Of a stretch of 64,000 nucleotides of DNA, positions 36,975 through 47,510 are shown in pieces. Each line of letters begins with the position of its first letter. Positions within the stretch are counted from its first letter, which is position 1. Below the pieces are notes generated by a model. That model did no database searches, was not told the DNA's origin, and saw nothing but the letters and a program-made list of their open reading frames with translations. Location: positions 62,001 through 126,000 of the IMG/VR virus record IMGVR_UViG_3300042350_004191. One strand, written 5' to 3'. Both the position numbers and the translations under genes were made by a program. Origin of the DNA: a virus.

Positions 36975-38441
36975 ATGGAAGATAATTTATTAAGTTTAGA
37001 ATTAGATGATAATGTAGGTGATGGATTAGCAAAAATAAACTATAACCTTCTAAATATCAATCAAGAATGTTGTACGATAGATTCTTTTTATAAAGAAAAT
37101 ACTAGGTTTCTAAATGATTTAGAAAACTTAATGGACAGAATAGATGTGCTTTTACCTGATGTAAATTATGACTTTTTAGAAAAATTAGAAGCTACTGTAC
37201 AGGTTTTGAGTGGTTATTGGAATAATTTAGAAATGTCTGTACAGTACCCATTCAACCCTATTAATGGATATGTCAGTTCTATTGTTGCTGCTGGAGAATT
37301 AGGTTCTCTTGTTTCACGCACTACACAAAATGAACAGATTGATTTAATTGCTGATACATTGGTTAAACAGGGAGTTTATTCGTCAAGGTTTGAAGCTAAA
37401 GAAGGATTCGATGATTTAGATATGGTTATAGTTTTTCGAGACGATAATGGAAATTTTACTTATTGGCAGTATCTTTATAAAAGTCTTATTTTAAATTTTA
37501 CTGTAGATAATCAAAATAATTTATACTATAACGAAAGATTGGTAGACATATATAGATTACCTTATTTTAGTGTAATTGCACCTAGAAATATAGATCTTTC
37601 AATTCAGGGAACAACTGTGGATTTTAATGATAAAGTTATTTATGTTGGGAATAACATAATACAGGCCAGTAGAGAGACTTTAAATAATTCATTTATTCAA
37701 TATACAACAGTAACAAGAAGACAATTATCTCAAACAGAAGAAACCTTGGATGTGACAACGTACACTCCTACAATAAAAAATTTAAGTGAAATAATTCCAG
37801 TTAATAATCCAACATATAAAGCAAAAATTAAAAAATTTAATGATGATGTATTAGAAAGTGTATTACAAAATCCTTTATTGAACACTATATCTTTAAGGTT
37901 TTTAAATAAATCTTATGCACCGAATAAATTTACGGATGGAAACATAATTAATGTAGTATTTTTCTTATATAATACAATAGGTTTGAATACTTCAAAAGCA
38001 AACATAGCAACGTCTTATTATGGTTTAGATGTTACTACTCCGAGAAATAATGCTAAAGTTAGGACTTTTCAAAATGAAATAACCGAAGTCGCACCATCGT
38101 CAAATACAACATTTTCTGTAAATTTTTCAAAAACCGATGTTTATGTTGAAAGAATTGTTCTTGTAAAATATAAAAAAGTTTCTAAAGTAGAATTTATAAC
38201 AAACGAAAGTACGGGAAAAGTTACCCCTAGAACTATACACTATTGGGAATTTGTTAATGCAAACATAGGTCCCAAATATAGAAAAGGTAACAGAACCAAA
38301 GTTAATGTAGATAATGCTCCTGTTTATGTAAGAAGAGCACCTACAGTATCTGAAATTAAGTTATTCCCAACTCAAATCATAACCCAAACTGGGGATATCC
38401 TAAATGATAGAAAAGGAAATACTTTCTTAATAGAAACTTGA
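36975..38441 (+). CDS. Tail structural protein, related at its N-terminus to the 35236 gene
   Basis: The N-terminal 60 residues (LSLELDDNVGDGLAKIN, then helices FLNDLENLMDRIDVLL and VLSGYWNNLEMSVQYP) follow the same plan as the 35236 protein, suggesting a common attachment domain. The remainder of the 488 residues is mixed beta (DMVIVFRDDNGNFTYWQYL, VYVERIVLVKYKKVSKVEF), with Asn/Thr-rich stretches and no Cys cluster. I do not recognise a family. The position among adhesins argues for a virion component. Confidence 0.5.
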   Translation: MEDNLLSLELDDNVGDGLAKINYNLLNINQECCTIDSFYKENTRFLNDLENLMDRIDVLLPDVNYDFLEKLEATVQVLSGYWNNLEMSVQYPFNPINGYVSSIVAAGELGSLVSRTTQNEQIDLIADTLVKQGVYSSRFEAKEGFDDLDMVIVFRDDNGNFTYWQYLYKSLILNFTVDNQNNLYYNERLVDIYRLPYFSVIAPRNIDLSIQGTTVDFNDKVIYVGNNIIQASRETLNNSFIQYTTVTRRQLSQTEETLDVTTYTPTIKNLSEIIPVNNPTYKAKIKKFNDDVLESVLQNPLLNTISLRFLNKSYAPNKFTDGNIINVVFFLYNTIGLNTSKANIATSYYGLDVTTPRNNAKVRTFQNEITEVAPSSNTTFSVNFSKTDVYVERIVLVKYKKVSKVEFITNESTGKVTPRTIHYWEFVNANIGPKYRKGNRTKVNVDNAPVYVRRAPTVSEIKLFPTQIITQTGDILNDRKGNTFLIET

Positions 38442-38456
38442 TTTTTGGTTTCTTTA

Positions 38457-38464
38457 TATAAATA
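38457..38464 (+). promoter_or_regulatory. Perfect T4 late promoter box
   Basis: TATAAATA matches the T4 late consensus exactly and starts 13 bases before the ATG at 38470. A start site at the usual distance would coincide with the A of the start codon, a leaderless mRNA. Confidence 0.5.
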
Positions 38465-38469
38465 TTTTT

Positions 38470-39066
38470 ATGGCTAATGTAACTTTTAATGACCTTCCTA
38501 ACAGAACAACCGTAGGAAATAATGATTTTTTTGTCATTAATAGTTCTGACAGAACTGTTTTGCCCGAAGGTAAAGTAGGATTTAATGTATTAAAAAATGC
38601 AATACAAAGTAATACATTAACATCAAATTATTTTAGAAGTACTACTAATAATGTACAAGTAAAAACTGCTGCTACAGGTGATAATTTAATTACTATCAAT
38701 GATTCAGGAAGATTATTCACTTTTCCTAAAAGAAATAGTAATGCATATGGAATATTTCAGTTAAGTTGTAAAAGAACAGGGCCTGTTGCGTTAACAAATG
38801 TATTAGCATTTTTTAATCTAAAATGGTATAATAGAAGTACACAAACAACTAATGCGGTTGGCTTACTTGGTAGTTTAGATCCATTAAGTTTACCTATAAA
38901 TAACGGTTCAGGTTCACCCTCTAGCTCCACTATTCACAATACATTTTTAAGTATTCCTGTTGGTGACGGTATAGGATATATGCAATTAGAAGTAAGTTTT
39001 TCTTTAAATTTACCAAATGCAAGGGCTGTAGTCGAAACTAGCAGTTGGTTATTTCAAACAACATAA
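38470..39066 (+). CDS. Adhesin with shared N-terminal docking tag
   Basis: The 198 residues open with VTFNDLPNRTTVGNNDFFVI, followed by GKVGFNVLKNAIQ, matching the docking-tag pattern of 1602, 36141 and 49689. The C-terminal domain (about 50-198) is a single beta-rich unit (GIFQLSCKRTGPVALTNV, LAFFNLKWYNRS, YMQLEVSFSLNLP, SSWLFQTT). It is followed six bases later by a tail-assembly-chaperone-like gene, a pairing commonly seen for phage receptor-binding proteins. It probably forms a short fibre or spike. Confidence 0.6.
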   Translation: MANVTFNDLPNRTTVGNNDFFVINSSDRTVLPEGKVGFNVLKNAIQSNTLTSNYFRSTTNNVQVKTAATGDNLITINDSGRLFTFPKRNSNAYGIFQLSCKRTGPVALTNVLAFFNLKWYNRSTQTTNAVGLLGSLDPLSLPINNGSGSPSSSTIHNTFLSIPVGDGIGYMQLEVSFSLNLPNARAVVETSSWLFQTT

Positions 39067-39071
39067 ATATT

Positions 39072-39290
39072 ATGGCAAATCTATCATGGGCAAGCGTACA
39101 AGAAGCAAGAAATTATTTGCTTAAGCAATCTGATTGGACACAATTATTAGACGTTCCTTTATCAGAAGAAGAAAAAGAAAAGTGGGTTACATATAGACAA
39201 GAACTCCGTGATATTACCAAAACTTTCAGAGCACCGGAGCAGGTTATTTGGCCTGTACCACCAGACCTACAAAGTCTAAATGAATCCTAA
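39072..39290 (+). CDS. Phage tail assembly chaperone-like protein
   Basis: A 72-residue protein with RNYLLKQSDWTQLLDVPLS, KWVTYRQELRDITK and VIWPVPPDLQSL. This is the full signature of the small tail assembly chaperone domain (R-x-x-LL-x-x-DW, then W-x-x-YR-x-x-LRDI, then WPxxP) found next to tail fibres of many phages. I chose the ATG at 39072 rather than an earlier in-frame start at 39045, which lies in the preceding gene and adds nine residues outside the family. It probably helps the adjacent adhesin fold or trimerise. Its end overlaps the next gene by 11 bases. Confidence 0.75.
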   Translation: MANLSWASVQEARNYLLKQSDWTQLLDVPLSEEEKEKWVTYRQELRDITKTFRAPEQVIWPVPPDLQSLNES

Positions 39291-39744
39291 TCCATTTTTA
39301 CAATATAGACATGCTTTAGGTTTAGGCGATCTTGTAGCATGTACTTTACATTCTAAATATTTAAATCCAATAACAACATTTGTAACTGGAAAAGATGGAA
39401 TGTGCATGGCTTGTGATGCTAGAAGACAAGCATTAAATATTTTATTTCCAATACCAATGTGGAAATTATTTTTTGATTCTAAAGAAGAACAAGAAAAGAG
39501 TATTCAAAAATATATAGTGTATGAAGATGTTCCTAAAGAAAAGCCATCAGAAGAAATAATAAATAACATTAAACAAAATGAAGTACAAAAACAAATCACA
39601 GAAGAGTTTATTGAAGAACCTATAATAGAAAAAATTAAAAATGTGCCTAATAACGAAGAAATAGAAGACTATAGGTTCTTAAATTCTTCAGATGTTCATC
39701 TAGATAATTATATAGTAAGAACTACCGTTTATAGAAAAATATGA
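39280..39744 (+). CDS. Conserved-looking phage protein with CxxC motif
   Basis: The 154-residue protein starts with LQYRHALGLGDLVACTLHSK and has MCMACDARRQALNILFPIP, a CxxC motif in a compact N-terminal domain (about residues 1-65). The rest is an acidic, helical Glu/Ile/Lys-rich stretch (IKQNEVQKQITEEFIEEP) with a beta-like end. The N-terminal pattern looks conserved, but I cannot name a family. It overlaps its neighbours on both sides (11 bases and ATGA), so it belongs to this small operon. Confidence 0.5.
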   Translation: MNPNPFLQYRHALGLGDLVACTLHSKYLNPITTFVTGKDGMCMACDARRQALNILFPIPMWKLFFDSKEEQEKSIQKYIVYEDVPKEKPSEEIINNIKQNEVQKQITEEFIEEPIIEKIKNVPNNEEIEDYRFLNSSDVHLDNYIVRTTVYRKI

Positions 39745-40211
39745 ATATACAGCCAAATACATTTATAACCCAACCTATGACAAGTACATTAGATGGTACG
39801 CGAAAATTTGGTTTATTTTTAAATAAAATTTTAGCTGGTATAAAGATGTTTCATTGGTATTCTTTAAATTACAATTTTCATACTGTAACAGATGATTTAC
39901 ATAAAGGTTTATCAAAACTAGTTGATACATTAATCGAGGAGCTTATTGAAGTAGTCCGGTCACAAAACATACCTTTTGAATTGAATTTACCAGAAATTCA
40001 AAATTTTGAAAACTGTCAAACATACCAACCAGAACTCCAAAGTTTTTCATCAAAATATAATGAAATTTCTTATGCGCTTTTACAAGTATTAAACTCCCCA
40101 GAATTTACGGATTTTACTCAAAAAAGTATATCGGGTATTAATAATGTAAAAGAAGAAATTGTATCTCTCTTAAACAAAACATCTTATCTTTTAAATCAAA
40201 TTAGAGAATAA
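39741..40211 (+). CDS. Ferritin-like helical-bundle protein (DUF5856-like)
   Basis: This 156-residue protein is predicted all-helical. The segment IKMFHWYSLNYNFHTVTDDL followed by KLVDTLIEELIEVV resembles the first helices of Dps/ferritin-like proteins, where HW and a later H are followed by a D/E-rich helix. Phage proteins of the DUF5856 type share this pattern. The second half is helical and lacks obvious extra metal ligands, so metal binding is uncertain. The start overlaps the preceding stop (ATGA). A strong hairpin lies across its stop codon. Confidence 0.5.
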   Translation: MNIQPNTFITQPMTSTLDGTRKFGLFLNKILAGIKMFHWYSLNYNFHTVTDDLHKGLSKLVDTLIEELIEVVRSQNIPFELNLPEIQNFENCQTYQPELQSFSSKYNEISYALLQVLNSPEFTDFTQKSISGINNVKEEIVSLLNKTSYLLNQIRE

Positions 40212-40223
40212 TTTGATTTAAAA
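40189..40223 (+). terminator. 15-bp perfect hairpin across a stop codon
   Basis: TTTTAAATCAAATTA and TAATTTGATTTAAAA are exact reverse complements around a GAGAA loop; the TAA stop (40209-40211) begins the second arm. It separates the fibre-associated operon from the sugar-transfer genes. It lacks a long T run, though T and A runs flank the arms, so it may act as a weak bidirectional terminator or an RNA-stabilising end. Confidence 0.55.
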
Positions 40224-40246
40224 TCTTTTAGAGATATAATAGATAG

Positions 40247-41140
40247 ATGGAAAAAGTAGCCATAATACGTCCCGGTGCAATTGGAGATGTATTAATGTCT
40301 TTTAATTTTTTAAAACAATTAAAAGAAAAATACGAAGTTCATTATTTCTGTCATTCGTCCATCCATTCAGTATTAAAAAGCTTTGTAAAAAATAACAACT
40401 TACTGGATCATTTTTATATATTAGAAAATTATAATTCAGAAAATTTTTTAAAAACCATAAACCTAGTAGCTTATCCCTTGCATGAAGGATATCCTCATAA
40501 AAAAATGCAAAATCATTTATTATATTATTTTGCAAAAGAAATGGATGTAAATTTTACCTTTGATGATTTTGAATTAGATTTACCACCTTTACCTAAAAAA
40601 ATAAAAAACCAAAATTATCCTCGATATATTACGTTTCAAAACAAAACAGGATGGTCTGTCTATAAAGAATGGTGGGGTTGGCAGCAGTTAGTTGATATGA
40701 TTAAAACAAATTATCCAGAAATTGAAATATATCAGATAGGTGGTCCAAATGATCCACAAATCAATAATATAGATGGTTCGTTTTGTGGTGATACTTTTGA
40801 AGATAATTTAGCAGCACAAGCATGGTCCATTGGTCATATTGGTTTAGATTCTGTATTCGAGGTAACAACAAACATCCAATGGAGAAATAAAGGAAGAAAT
40901 AAAGGAATAATACTATTTGGGTCTACCCAACATGACGCAACCGGATATCCTTTTAACACTAATATATGTTTAAATTTACCGTGTCAGCCGTGTTTTAGAG
41001 AAGATCCTAAGATAAGTCAGATGTCATTAGGGTCTTGTATAAATCCACCAAATCAAGAATATGATAATCCAAAACATGCTTGTATGATAGGAATTACGCC
41101 TGAAATGGTTTATCTAAACACCTTGAAATTGTTCAGTTAG
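40247..41140 (+). CDS. Glycosyltransferase family 9-like (ADP-heptose transferase fold)
   Basis: The 297-residue protein has the GT9 N-terminal loop IIRPGAIGDVLMS (about 6-18) and a Rossmann-like half. The C-terminal half includes YQIGGPNDPQI and a GHIGLDSVFEV helix start, then GIILFGSTQHDATGYP, the pattern of the sugar-nucleotide site in GT9 (heptosyltransferase-like) enzymes. A Cys-containing tail (LPCQPCF, GSCINPP, HACMIGI) is also typical of these relatives. It would transfer a sugar from a nucleotide donor to an unknown acceptor. It is first of three sugar-related genes in one direction. Confidence 0.75.
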   Translation: MEKVAIIRPGAIGDVLMSFNFLKQLKEKYEVHYFCHSSIHSVLKSFVKNNNLLDHFYILENYNSENFLKTINLVAYPLHEGYPHKKMQNHLLYYFAKEMDVNFTFDDFELDLPPLPKKIKNQNYPRYITFQNKTGWSVYKEWWGWQQLVDMIKTNYPEIEIYQIGGPNDPQINNIDGSFCGDTFEDNLAAQAWSIGHIGLDSVFEVTTNIQWRNKGRNKGIILFGSTQHDATGYPFNTNICLNLPCQPCFREDPKISQMSLGSCINPPNQEYDNPKHACMIGITPEMVYLNTLKLFS

Positions 41141-41156
41141 TATATTAGTATATAGT

Positions 41157-41786
41157 ATGAATATTAATAACTATCATGTTGATGACTTTGGGGTTATTCA
41201 TCAAAAAAAAATTTACCCAATAACATATGATAAAAAATATGTAAAGGAACGATACGACACTTATGGTGAAAAAGTTCGTCAAATGTCTTTTTTGCGTCTG
41301 GGTTATTTGTTAGGTGCTATAAATAAAACTCCTAAATCAATACTTGATGTTGGTTATGGAAATGGTGATTTTTTAAAAACTTGTGCATCTATCATCCCCG
41401 AATGCTTTGGAAATGATGTTACAGGTTATCCTTTACCTGAAAATATTAAGTTTATTGAAAATATTTTTGAAAACTATTATGAAGTAATATCTTTTTTTGA
41501 TGTTTTGGAACATTTTGAAAATATCAACATCATTCAACATTTAAAATGTGACTATATCATTATATCCGTTCCTTGGTGTTACGATTATGAAAATAAAGAA
41601 TGGTTTTTAAATTGGAAACATTTAAGACCAAATGAACATCTTCATCATTTTAACGAAAAATCTCTTATTAAGTTTTTTGAACATAATTCATTTCAATGTG
41701 TTTGTTATAGCAATGTTGAAGATGCTATTAGGAAAGATCCTAACAATAAAAAAAATATTTTAACTGCTGTCTTTAAAAAGATATAG
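41157..41786 (+). CDS. SAM-dependent methyltransferase (class I)
   Basis: The 209 residues carry motif I SILDVGYGNGDFL (about 60-72) and a downstream VISFFDVLEHFENI, the DVLEH hallmark of the UbiE/Methyltransf_23 group, followed by DYIIISVPWCYD and HLHHFNEKSLIKFFE. The His-rich stretch after the core is common in methyltransferases from polysaccharide loci. Sitting between two glycosyltransferases, it most likely methylates a sugar or glycan, but the substrate cannot be read from sequence. Confidence 0.8.
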   Translation: MNINNYHVDDFGVIHQKKIYPITYDKKYVKERYDTYGEKVRQMSFLRLGYLLGAINKTPKSILDVGYGNGDFLKTCASIIPECFGNDVTGYPLPENIKFIENIFENYYEVISFFDVLEHFENINIIQHLKCDYIIISVPWCYDYENKEWFLNWKHLRPNEHLHHFNEKSLIKFFEHNSFQCVCYSNVEDAIRKDPNNKKNILTAVFKKI

Positions 41787-41789
41787 TTT

Positions 41790-43661
41790 ATGAAAAAAGT
41801 AGGGACTGTATTATTAATAACTCGTTATGGTGGTTTGGGTGATCTCATAATGATGCTTCCGACCATCAAGGCTCTAAAAGAAAAACATAATAATTGTAAA
41901 ATAGTTCTTCGAACATACAAGGATTATGAAAATTTCATAAAAGAATCCCCATTAATTGATCAAGTAGTATTAGATGATAATGGCTATAATCTGTTTACTA
42001 CACACGAAGGAGTTTTTTCTTTAAAAGAAGATAACGCTTTTGCAAGTAAAGATCAAAAAGTCATTCATTACAATTTCCAAGGAGTTATAGAAAACCGTAA
42101 AGACGTTCATGGTGTAATTGCGTTTGCAGAACATGCTAAAGTAAATGTTGTTTTTGATGGAAGTTATGAAAAAAACCTTTTGAATTGGTATGATAGAAAT
42201 AGCGAAAGTCCGTCAATTGTGGTTCAATTAAGAAACGTGGGAGATGGGAGAGATTTAACTATAAAGGATTTACCTTACGAAGAACTTTTAAAAAATAATG
42301 CATATTTTATAGATAAAATTATACCAGATAAAGATTATTTGAACCTAATTGCAAATAGTAAAATTTTTGTTGGTACAAATTCTTCAGGTTTACCTATTGC
42401 TGCCGCAACTCATGTGCCTTGTATGTTTATTTTGTTTAATGAAGAATTTCCTCCTTCAATACGAAGTTACAATGGAGTTTATAATTATACAAATACAAAG
42501 GAACTATCCGCCGATTTATCAAAATATCTTTTAAAAGATTGTCATTACAAGAAGATTGGGTTGTCGATGATAGTTAAAAATGAATCCAGAGTCATTAAAA
42601 GATGTTTGGATAGTGTAAAACCATTGGTTGATTATGTTTGTATATCAGATACGGGTTCAACAGATAATACAATCGAAATAATTGAACAATGGTTAAAAGA
42701 AAACAGTATAAAAGGTGAAGTAAATCGAGAAAAATGGGAAAATTTTGCCTCTAATAGAAGTAAATCATTAGAAAATCTCAGAAAACATAAAGACATTGAC
42801 TATACATTGGTTATAGATGCAGATGAGATATTAAAATTTGATGATAATTTCGATTATTTTAAATTTAAAACTAGTTTAACAGCGGATTTATATAATATTA
42901 CTTGTAAATTTGGTAGTATTGAATATGCAAGGACAAATTTATTCAAAAATTCCAAAAATTTTTATTATAAATGTGTTTTACACGAATATCTGGAATGTTA
43001 TGAGCCTATTTTAAGTCGAGACACTGCAAAAGGCGTATATAATATCCCAATTCAAGATTCTGCCCGAAATACAGATGTTCAAAAATATCAAAATGATGCT
43101 AAATTATTAGAGGAAGCATTAAAAACGGAAAAAGATCCTTATTTAATTCAAAGATATACCTTTTATCTTGCTCAATCGTATAAAGATTGTGAGCAAAATG
43201 GTAAAGCGATCTATTGGTATAACAAAAGAGCCGAATTAGGTGGTTGGGATCAAGAAGTATATTGGTCTTTGTATCAGGTAGCTCGATTAAAAGAAATCAT
43301 GGGCTATCCCGAAGATGATATTGTCCAAAGTTATCTTCGTGCTTATGAAAAATGTACTTCCAGAATCGAAGCATTGCATAATGCTATTAAATTTTGCAGA
43401 ACACATGGTAGAGATCATCAAGCATATATGATTGGAAAATATGCCAAATCATTACCAGTTGATAAAACTGGACTATTTGTAGAAACTTGGATGATAGATT
43501 ATGCTTTAGATGATGAATTTTCTATTGCCTGTTATTGGTCAGGTCACTATGCAGAGGGATTAAAGGTTTCTGAAGAATTAATCAACAAAATACCAGAAGA
43601 TCAAAAACCTAGAATACAACAAAATATACAATTCTTTAAAGAAAAATTACTCGTAAAATGA
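41790..43661 (+). CDS. Fused glycosyltransferase: GT9-like, GT2 and TPR-like regions
   Basis: In this 623-residue protein, residues 1-250 are GT9-like (LLITRYGGLGDLIMMLPTIK, then LIANSKIFVGTNSSGLPIAAA). Residues about 254-350 are a GT2 nucleotide-sugar domain (IGLSMIVKNESRVIKRCLDS, ISDTGSTDNTIEII, and the metal-binding DAD in VIDADEIL). The remainder is helical, with TPR-like pairs (YTFYLAQSYKDCEQNGKAIY, SLYQVARLKEIMGYPEDD). The GT9 part is shorter than the stand-alone enzyme at 40247, so it may be an acceptor-binding rather than catalytic region. Together with its neighbours it suggests a phage-encoded glycan-modification module. Confidence 0.78.
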   Translation: MKKVGTVLLITRYGGLGDLIMMLPTIKALKEKHNNCKIVLRTYKDYENFIKESPLIDQVVLDDNGYNLFTTHEGVFSLKEDNAFASKDQKVIHYNFQGVIENRKDVHGVIAFAEHAKVNVVFDGSYEKNLLNWYDRNSESPSIVVQLRNVGDGRDLTIKDLPYEELLKNNAYFIDKIIPDKDYLNLIANSKIFVGTNSSGLPIAAATHVPCMFILFNEEFPPSIRSYNGVYNYTNTKELSADLSKYLLKDCHYKKIGLSMIVKNESRVIKRCLDSVKPLVDYVCISDTGSTDNTIEIIEQWLKENSIKGEVNREKWENFASNRSKSLENLRKHKDIDYTLVIDADEILKFDDNFDYFKFKTSLTADLYNITCKFGSIEYARTNLFKNSKNFYYKCVLHEYLECYEPILSRDTAKGVYNIPIQDSARNTDVQKYQNDAKLLEEALKTEKDPYLIQRYTFYLAQSYKDCEQNGKAIYWYNKRAELGGWDQEVYWSLYQVARLKEIMGYPEDDIVQSYLRAYEKCTSRIEALHNAIKFCRTHGRDHQAYMIGKYAKSLPVDKTGLFVETWMIDYALDDEFSIACYWSGHYAEGLKVSEELINKIPEDQKPRIQQNIQFFKEKLLVK

Positions 43662-43856
43662 TTGTGATTCTAAATCATAAAACTTTCCAATGTTATCTGG
43701 AGAGTATTCGATGTCAGGTAAACATATTTCAACTACATTTGAATATGTTTTAGTTGGGTAATCAAATACTTGATAAGTTCTACCATCTTGTGGAGCATTA
43801 GAATATCTCAACAGCCTGTAGTTATCATCTTGATTAAATATACCGTAATATGTCAT
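43647..43856 (-). CDS. Small 69-residue fibre-associated protein, paralogue of 2296-2505
   Basis: This 69-residue protein matches the one at 2296-2505 in length and at its end: a Cys, then EY-x-P, then K-x-YD-x-E-[ST]-x-[ST]-F. It follows the collagen-like fibre gene by one base on the minus strand, the same relation to a fibre as its paralogue. Its tail overlaps the convergent glycosyltransferase gene by 15 bases. The role is unknown; a fibre-folding helper is possible. Confidence 0.6.
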   Translation of the reverse strand: MTYYGIFNQDDNYRLLRYSNAPQDGRTYQVFDYPTKTYSNVVEICLPDIEYSPDNIGKFYDLESQSFYE

Positions 43857-43857
43857 A

Positions 43858-45925
<2,068 letters not shown>

Positions 45926-45927
45926 TA

Positions 45928-45937
45928 AATATTTATC
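45928..45937 (-). promoter_or_regulatory. T4-late-like promoter element for the collagen-like fibre
   Basis: On the minus strand GATAAATATT stands 16 bases upstream of the ATG at 45921. The predicted start site leaves about three bases of leader. Confidence 0.45.
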
Positions 45938-45945
45938 ATTTTTTC

Positions 45946-46284
45946 TTATAAATTATCTTTAATATAGATAACTCTATTAAGATGTTCTCCGTCTGAAAAT
46001 TTTATAAGAATTTCAGCATAGCCTTTGTCTAAATTGATACTAAAGTCTTCATAAGATTCACCTAGATTTTTTGATTCTAAATAAAGACTTTTTACTAAAT
46101 TAATGGCATCTTCGGTATGTAAATTTTCCGCTTTAATTGAGGTAAACCCTGAACTAGGATAAACTAGAGTATATCTTGAATTATCTAATTCTTCATTGTA
46201 ATTTAAATTTAATAAAGTTAAAGAATCTGTTTGTTTATCAAGATAAACATTTAAATACTGATCATATATTTCGACATTTTTCAT
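45946..46284 (-). CDS. Hypothetical protein downstream of the protease gene
   Basis: I place the start at the ATG at 46284, two bases after the protease stop. An in-frame TTG at 46314 would add ten residues overlapping the protease C-terminus. The 112 residues alternate short strands and helices (DQYLNVYLDKQTDSLTLLNL, EDAINLVKSLYLESKNL, YAEILIKFSDGEHLNRVIYI). No family is recognised. The tight arrangement with the protease suggests a partner, such as an inhibitor or substrate-binding companion, but nothing in the sequence proves it. Confidence 0.5.
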   Translation of the reverse strand: MKNVEIYDQYLNVYLDKQTDSLTLLNLNYNEELDNSRYTLVYPSSGFTSIKAENLHTEDAINLVKSLYLESKNLGESYEDFSINLDKGYAEILIKFSDGEHLNRVIYIKDNL

Positions 46285-46286
46285 AA

Positions 46287-47510
46287 TTAAATTACTGTTA
46301 AACCAGTTTGCCAATATCTTTTATTTCCTTCGTCAACATATGGCAAATCTGATTTTCCTTCTACATACTTAACTCTTTCTTTCCCTAAATCAGTCAAAGC
46401 TGTAGTTTGTCCATCCCACGACGATAATTGTAATGTTGAACAAATATTATCGATTCTACAAGCATATGATGGACTATTATCTCCTAAATCTGAACCAGCA
46501 AAAGTTAAACCAACCACTTTCCATGCGCTTAAAGATTGGCTTTCTGGATTTATTAAAGCACAAACAGCACTTCCAGAATCTCCACCGCTACTAGCAACAG
46601 TAAATGTTCCTCTATAAGTTAAACATGATGTAAAATTTAAAATATTTCCACTAAAATTAACACCTACAGAAACTCCGACTTGAGTAGCAGTAAGAGAACA
46701 CGATTCAGAACCCCAAGGTATAGAACCTGGCCATCCCACAGGACCAGTTGTTGCACCTGATTTAAAAATTGGATTTTTATTTATGACCAAATTATCAATT
46801 TCAGAGGTAGTGGCAAATTCAAGATTTCCATAATTTAAATTTAATTGTTTAAAAGATGTAAGTGTGTTTACTCTACTTGAATTTGTTATTGCTACAACGG
46901 CTGCATCAATTGTGTTCCCACTTGCTAAAAGCGGAACATACCTTTTTAATTTCATTGTAGATTGATTTGACCAAGGGAAAGCTTGGTATACTGTTGTTTG
47001 TCTATTGCTAAAACTTGAAGACAATAAAGATGCGTCTCTTTCTGTATAAGCAGCAACGTGTGCATTTGTTAATGCAACAAGAGTATTGTCGGTGAGATCT
47101 TTACAGATAAGTCCCATAGTTCCTGTAAATGCACTGTTTCCTAAATTTAATGGATTATCTATTGATATTCTTGTTCCACCGATATATGTTGTTCGAGATG
47201 ATCTATGTAATGAAACGGGTTCAACTGAATCACTAATTTCATAGCAAGATGGGTATGCAACAGCTTGTGGTATTTGAATAACATCAGTAGTAAAAATACT
47301 ACCATCTTCTGTTGTTATTGTTGATGGTAAAATTTCATTTTGTGGAATAGATGATAATGGTTTTTTTTCTGTAACACCAAAAACTATAGAAAGTTCGTTT
47401 GTTAATTTTCCATCAACTTCTTTAAATCCATAACCAACCGAATGAACATATTCTGGAGTTTCTTGTAAAAGCTTTTGTGTAAGCTTTTCTATATTTTCAA
47501 TATTATTCAT
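46287..47510 (-). CDS. Chymotrypsin-like serine protease in the adhesin cassette
   Basis: The chosen ATG at 47510 gives 407 residues; a TTG three codons earlier is possible. The complete S1-type triad is visible: His151 in VALTNAHVAA, Asp202 in GNTIDAAVVAI and Ser312 in SSGGDSGSAV (the GDSGS signature). The N-terminal 60 residues (VHSVGYGFKEVDGKLTNEL, SIVFGVTEKKP) match the leader domain of bacterial trypsin-like proteases. No signal peptide is seen, so it is probably cytoplasmic or a virion component rather than exported. Sitting between fibre genes, it might process fibres or cut host surface proteins. Confidence 0.82.
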   Translation of the reverse strand: MNNIENIEKLTQKLLQETPEYVHSVGYGFKEVDGKLTNELSIVFGVTEKKPLSSIPQNEILPSTITTEDGSIFTTDVIQIPQAVAYPSCYEISDSVEPVSLHRSSRTTYIGGTRISIDNPLNLGNSAFTGTMGLICKDLTDNTLVALTNAHVAAYTERDASLLSSSFSNRQTTVYQAFPWSNQSTMKLKRYVPLLASGNTIDAAVVAITNSSRVNTLTSFKQLNLNYGNLEFATTSEIDNLVINKNPIFKSGATTGPVGWPGSIPWGSESCSLTATQVGVSVGVNFSGNILNFTSCLTYRGTFTVASSGGDSGSAVCALINPESQSLSAWKVVGLTFAGSDLGDNSPSYACRIDNICSTLQLSSWDGQTTALTDLGKERVKYVEGKSDLPYVDEGNKRYWQTGLTVI

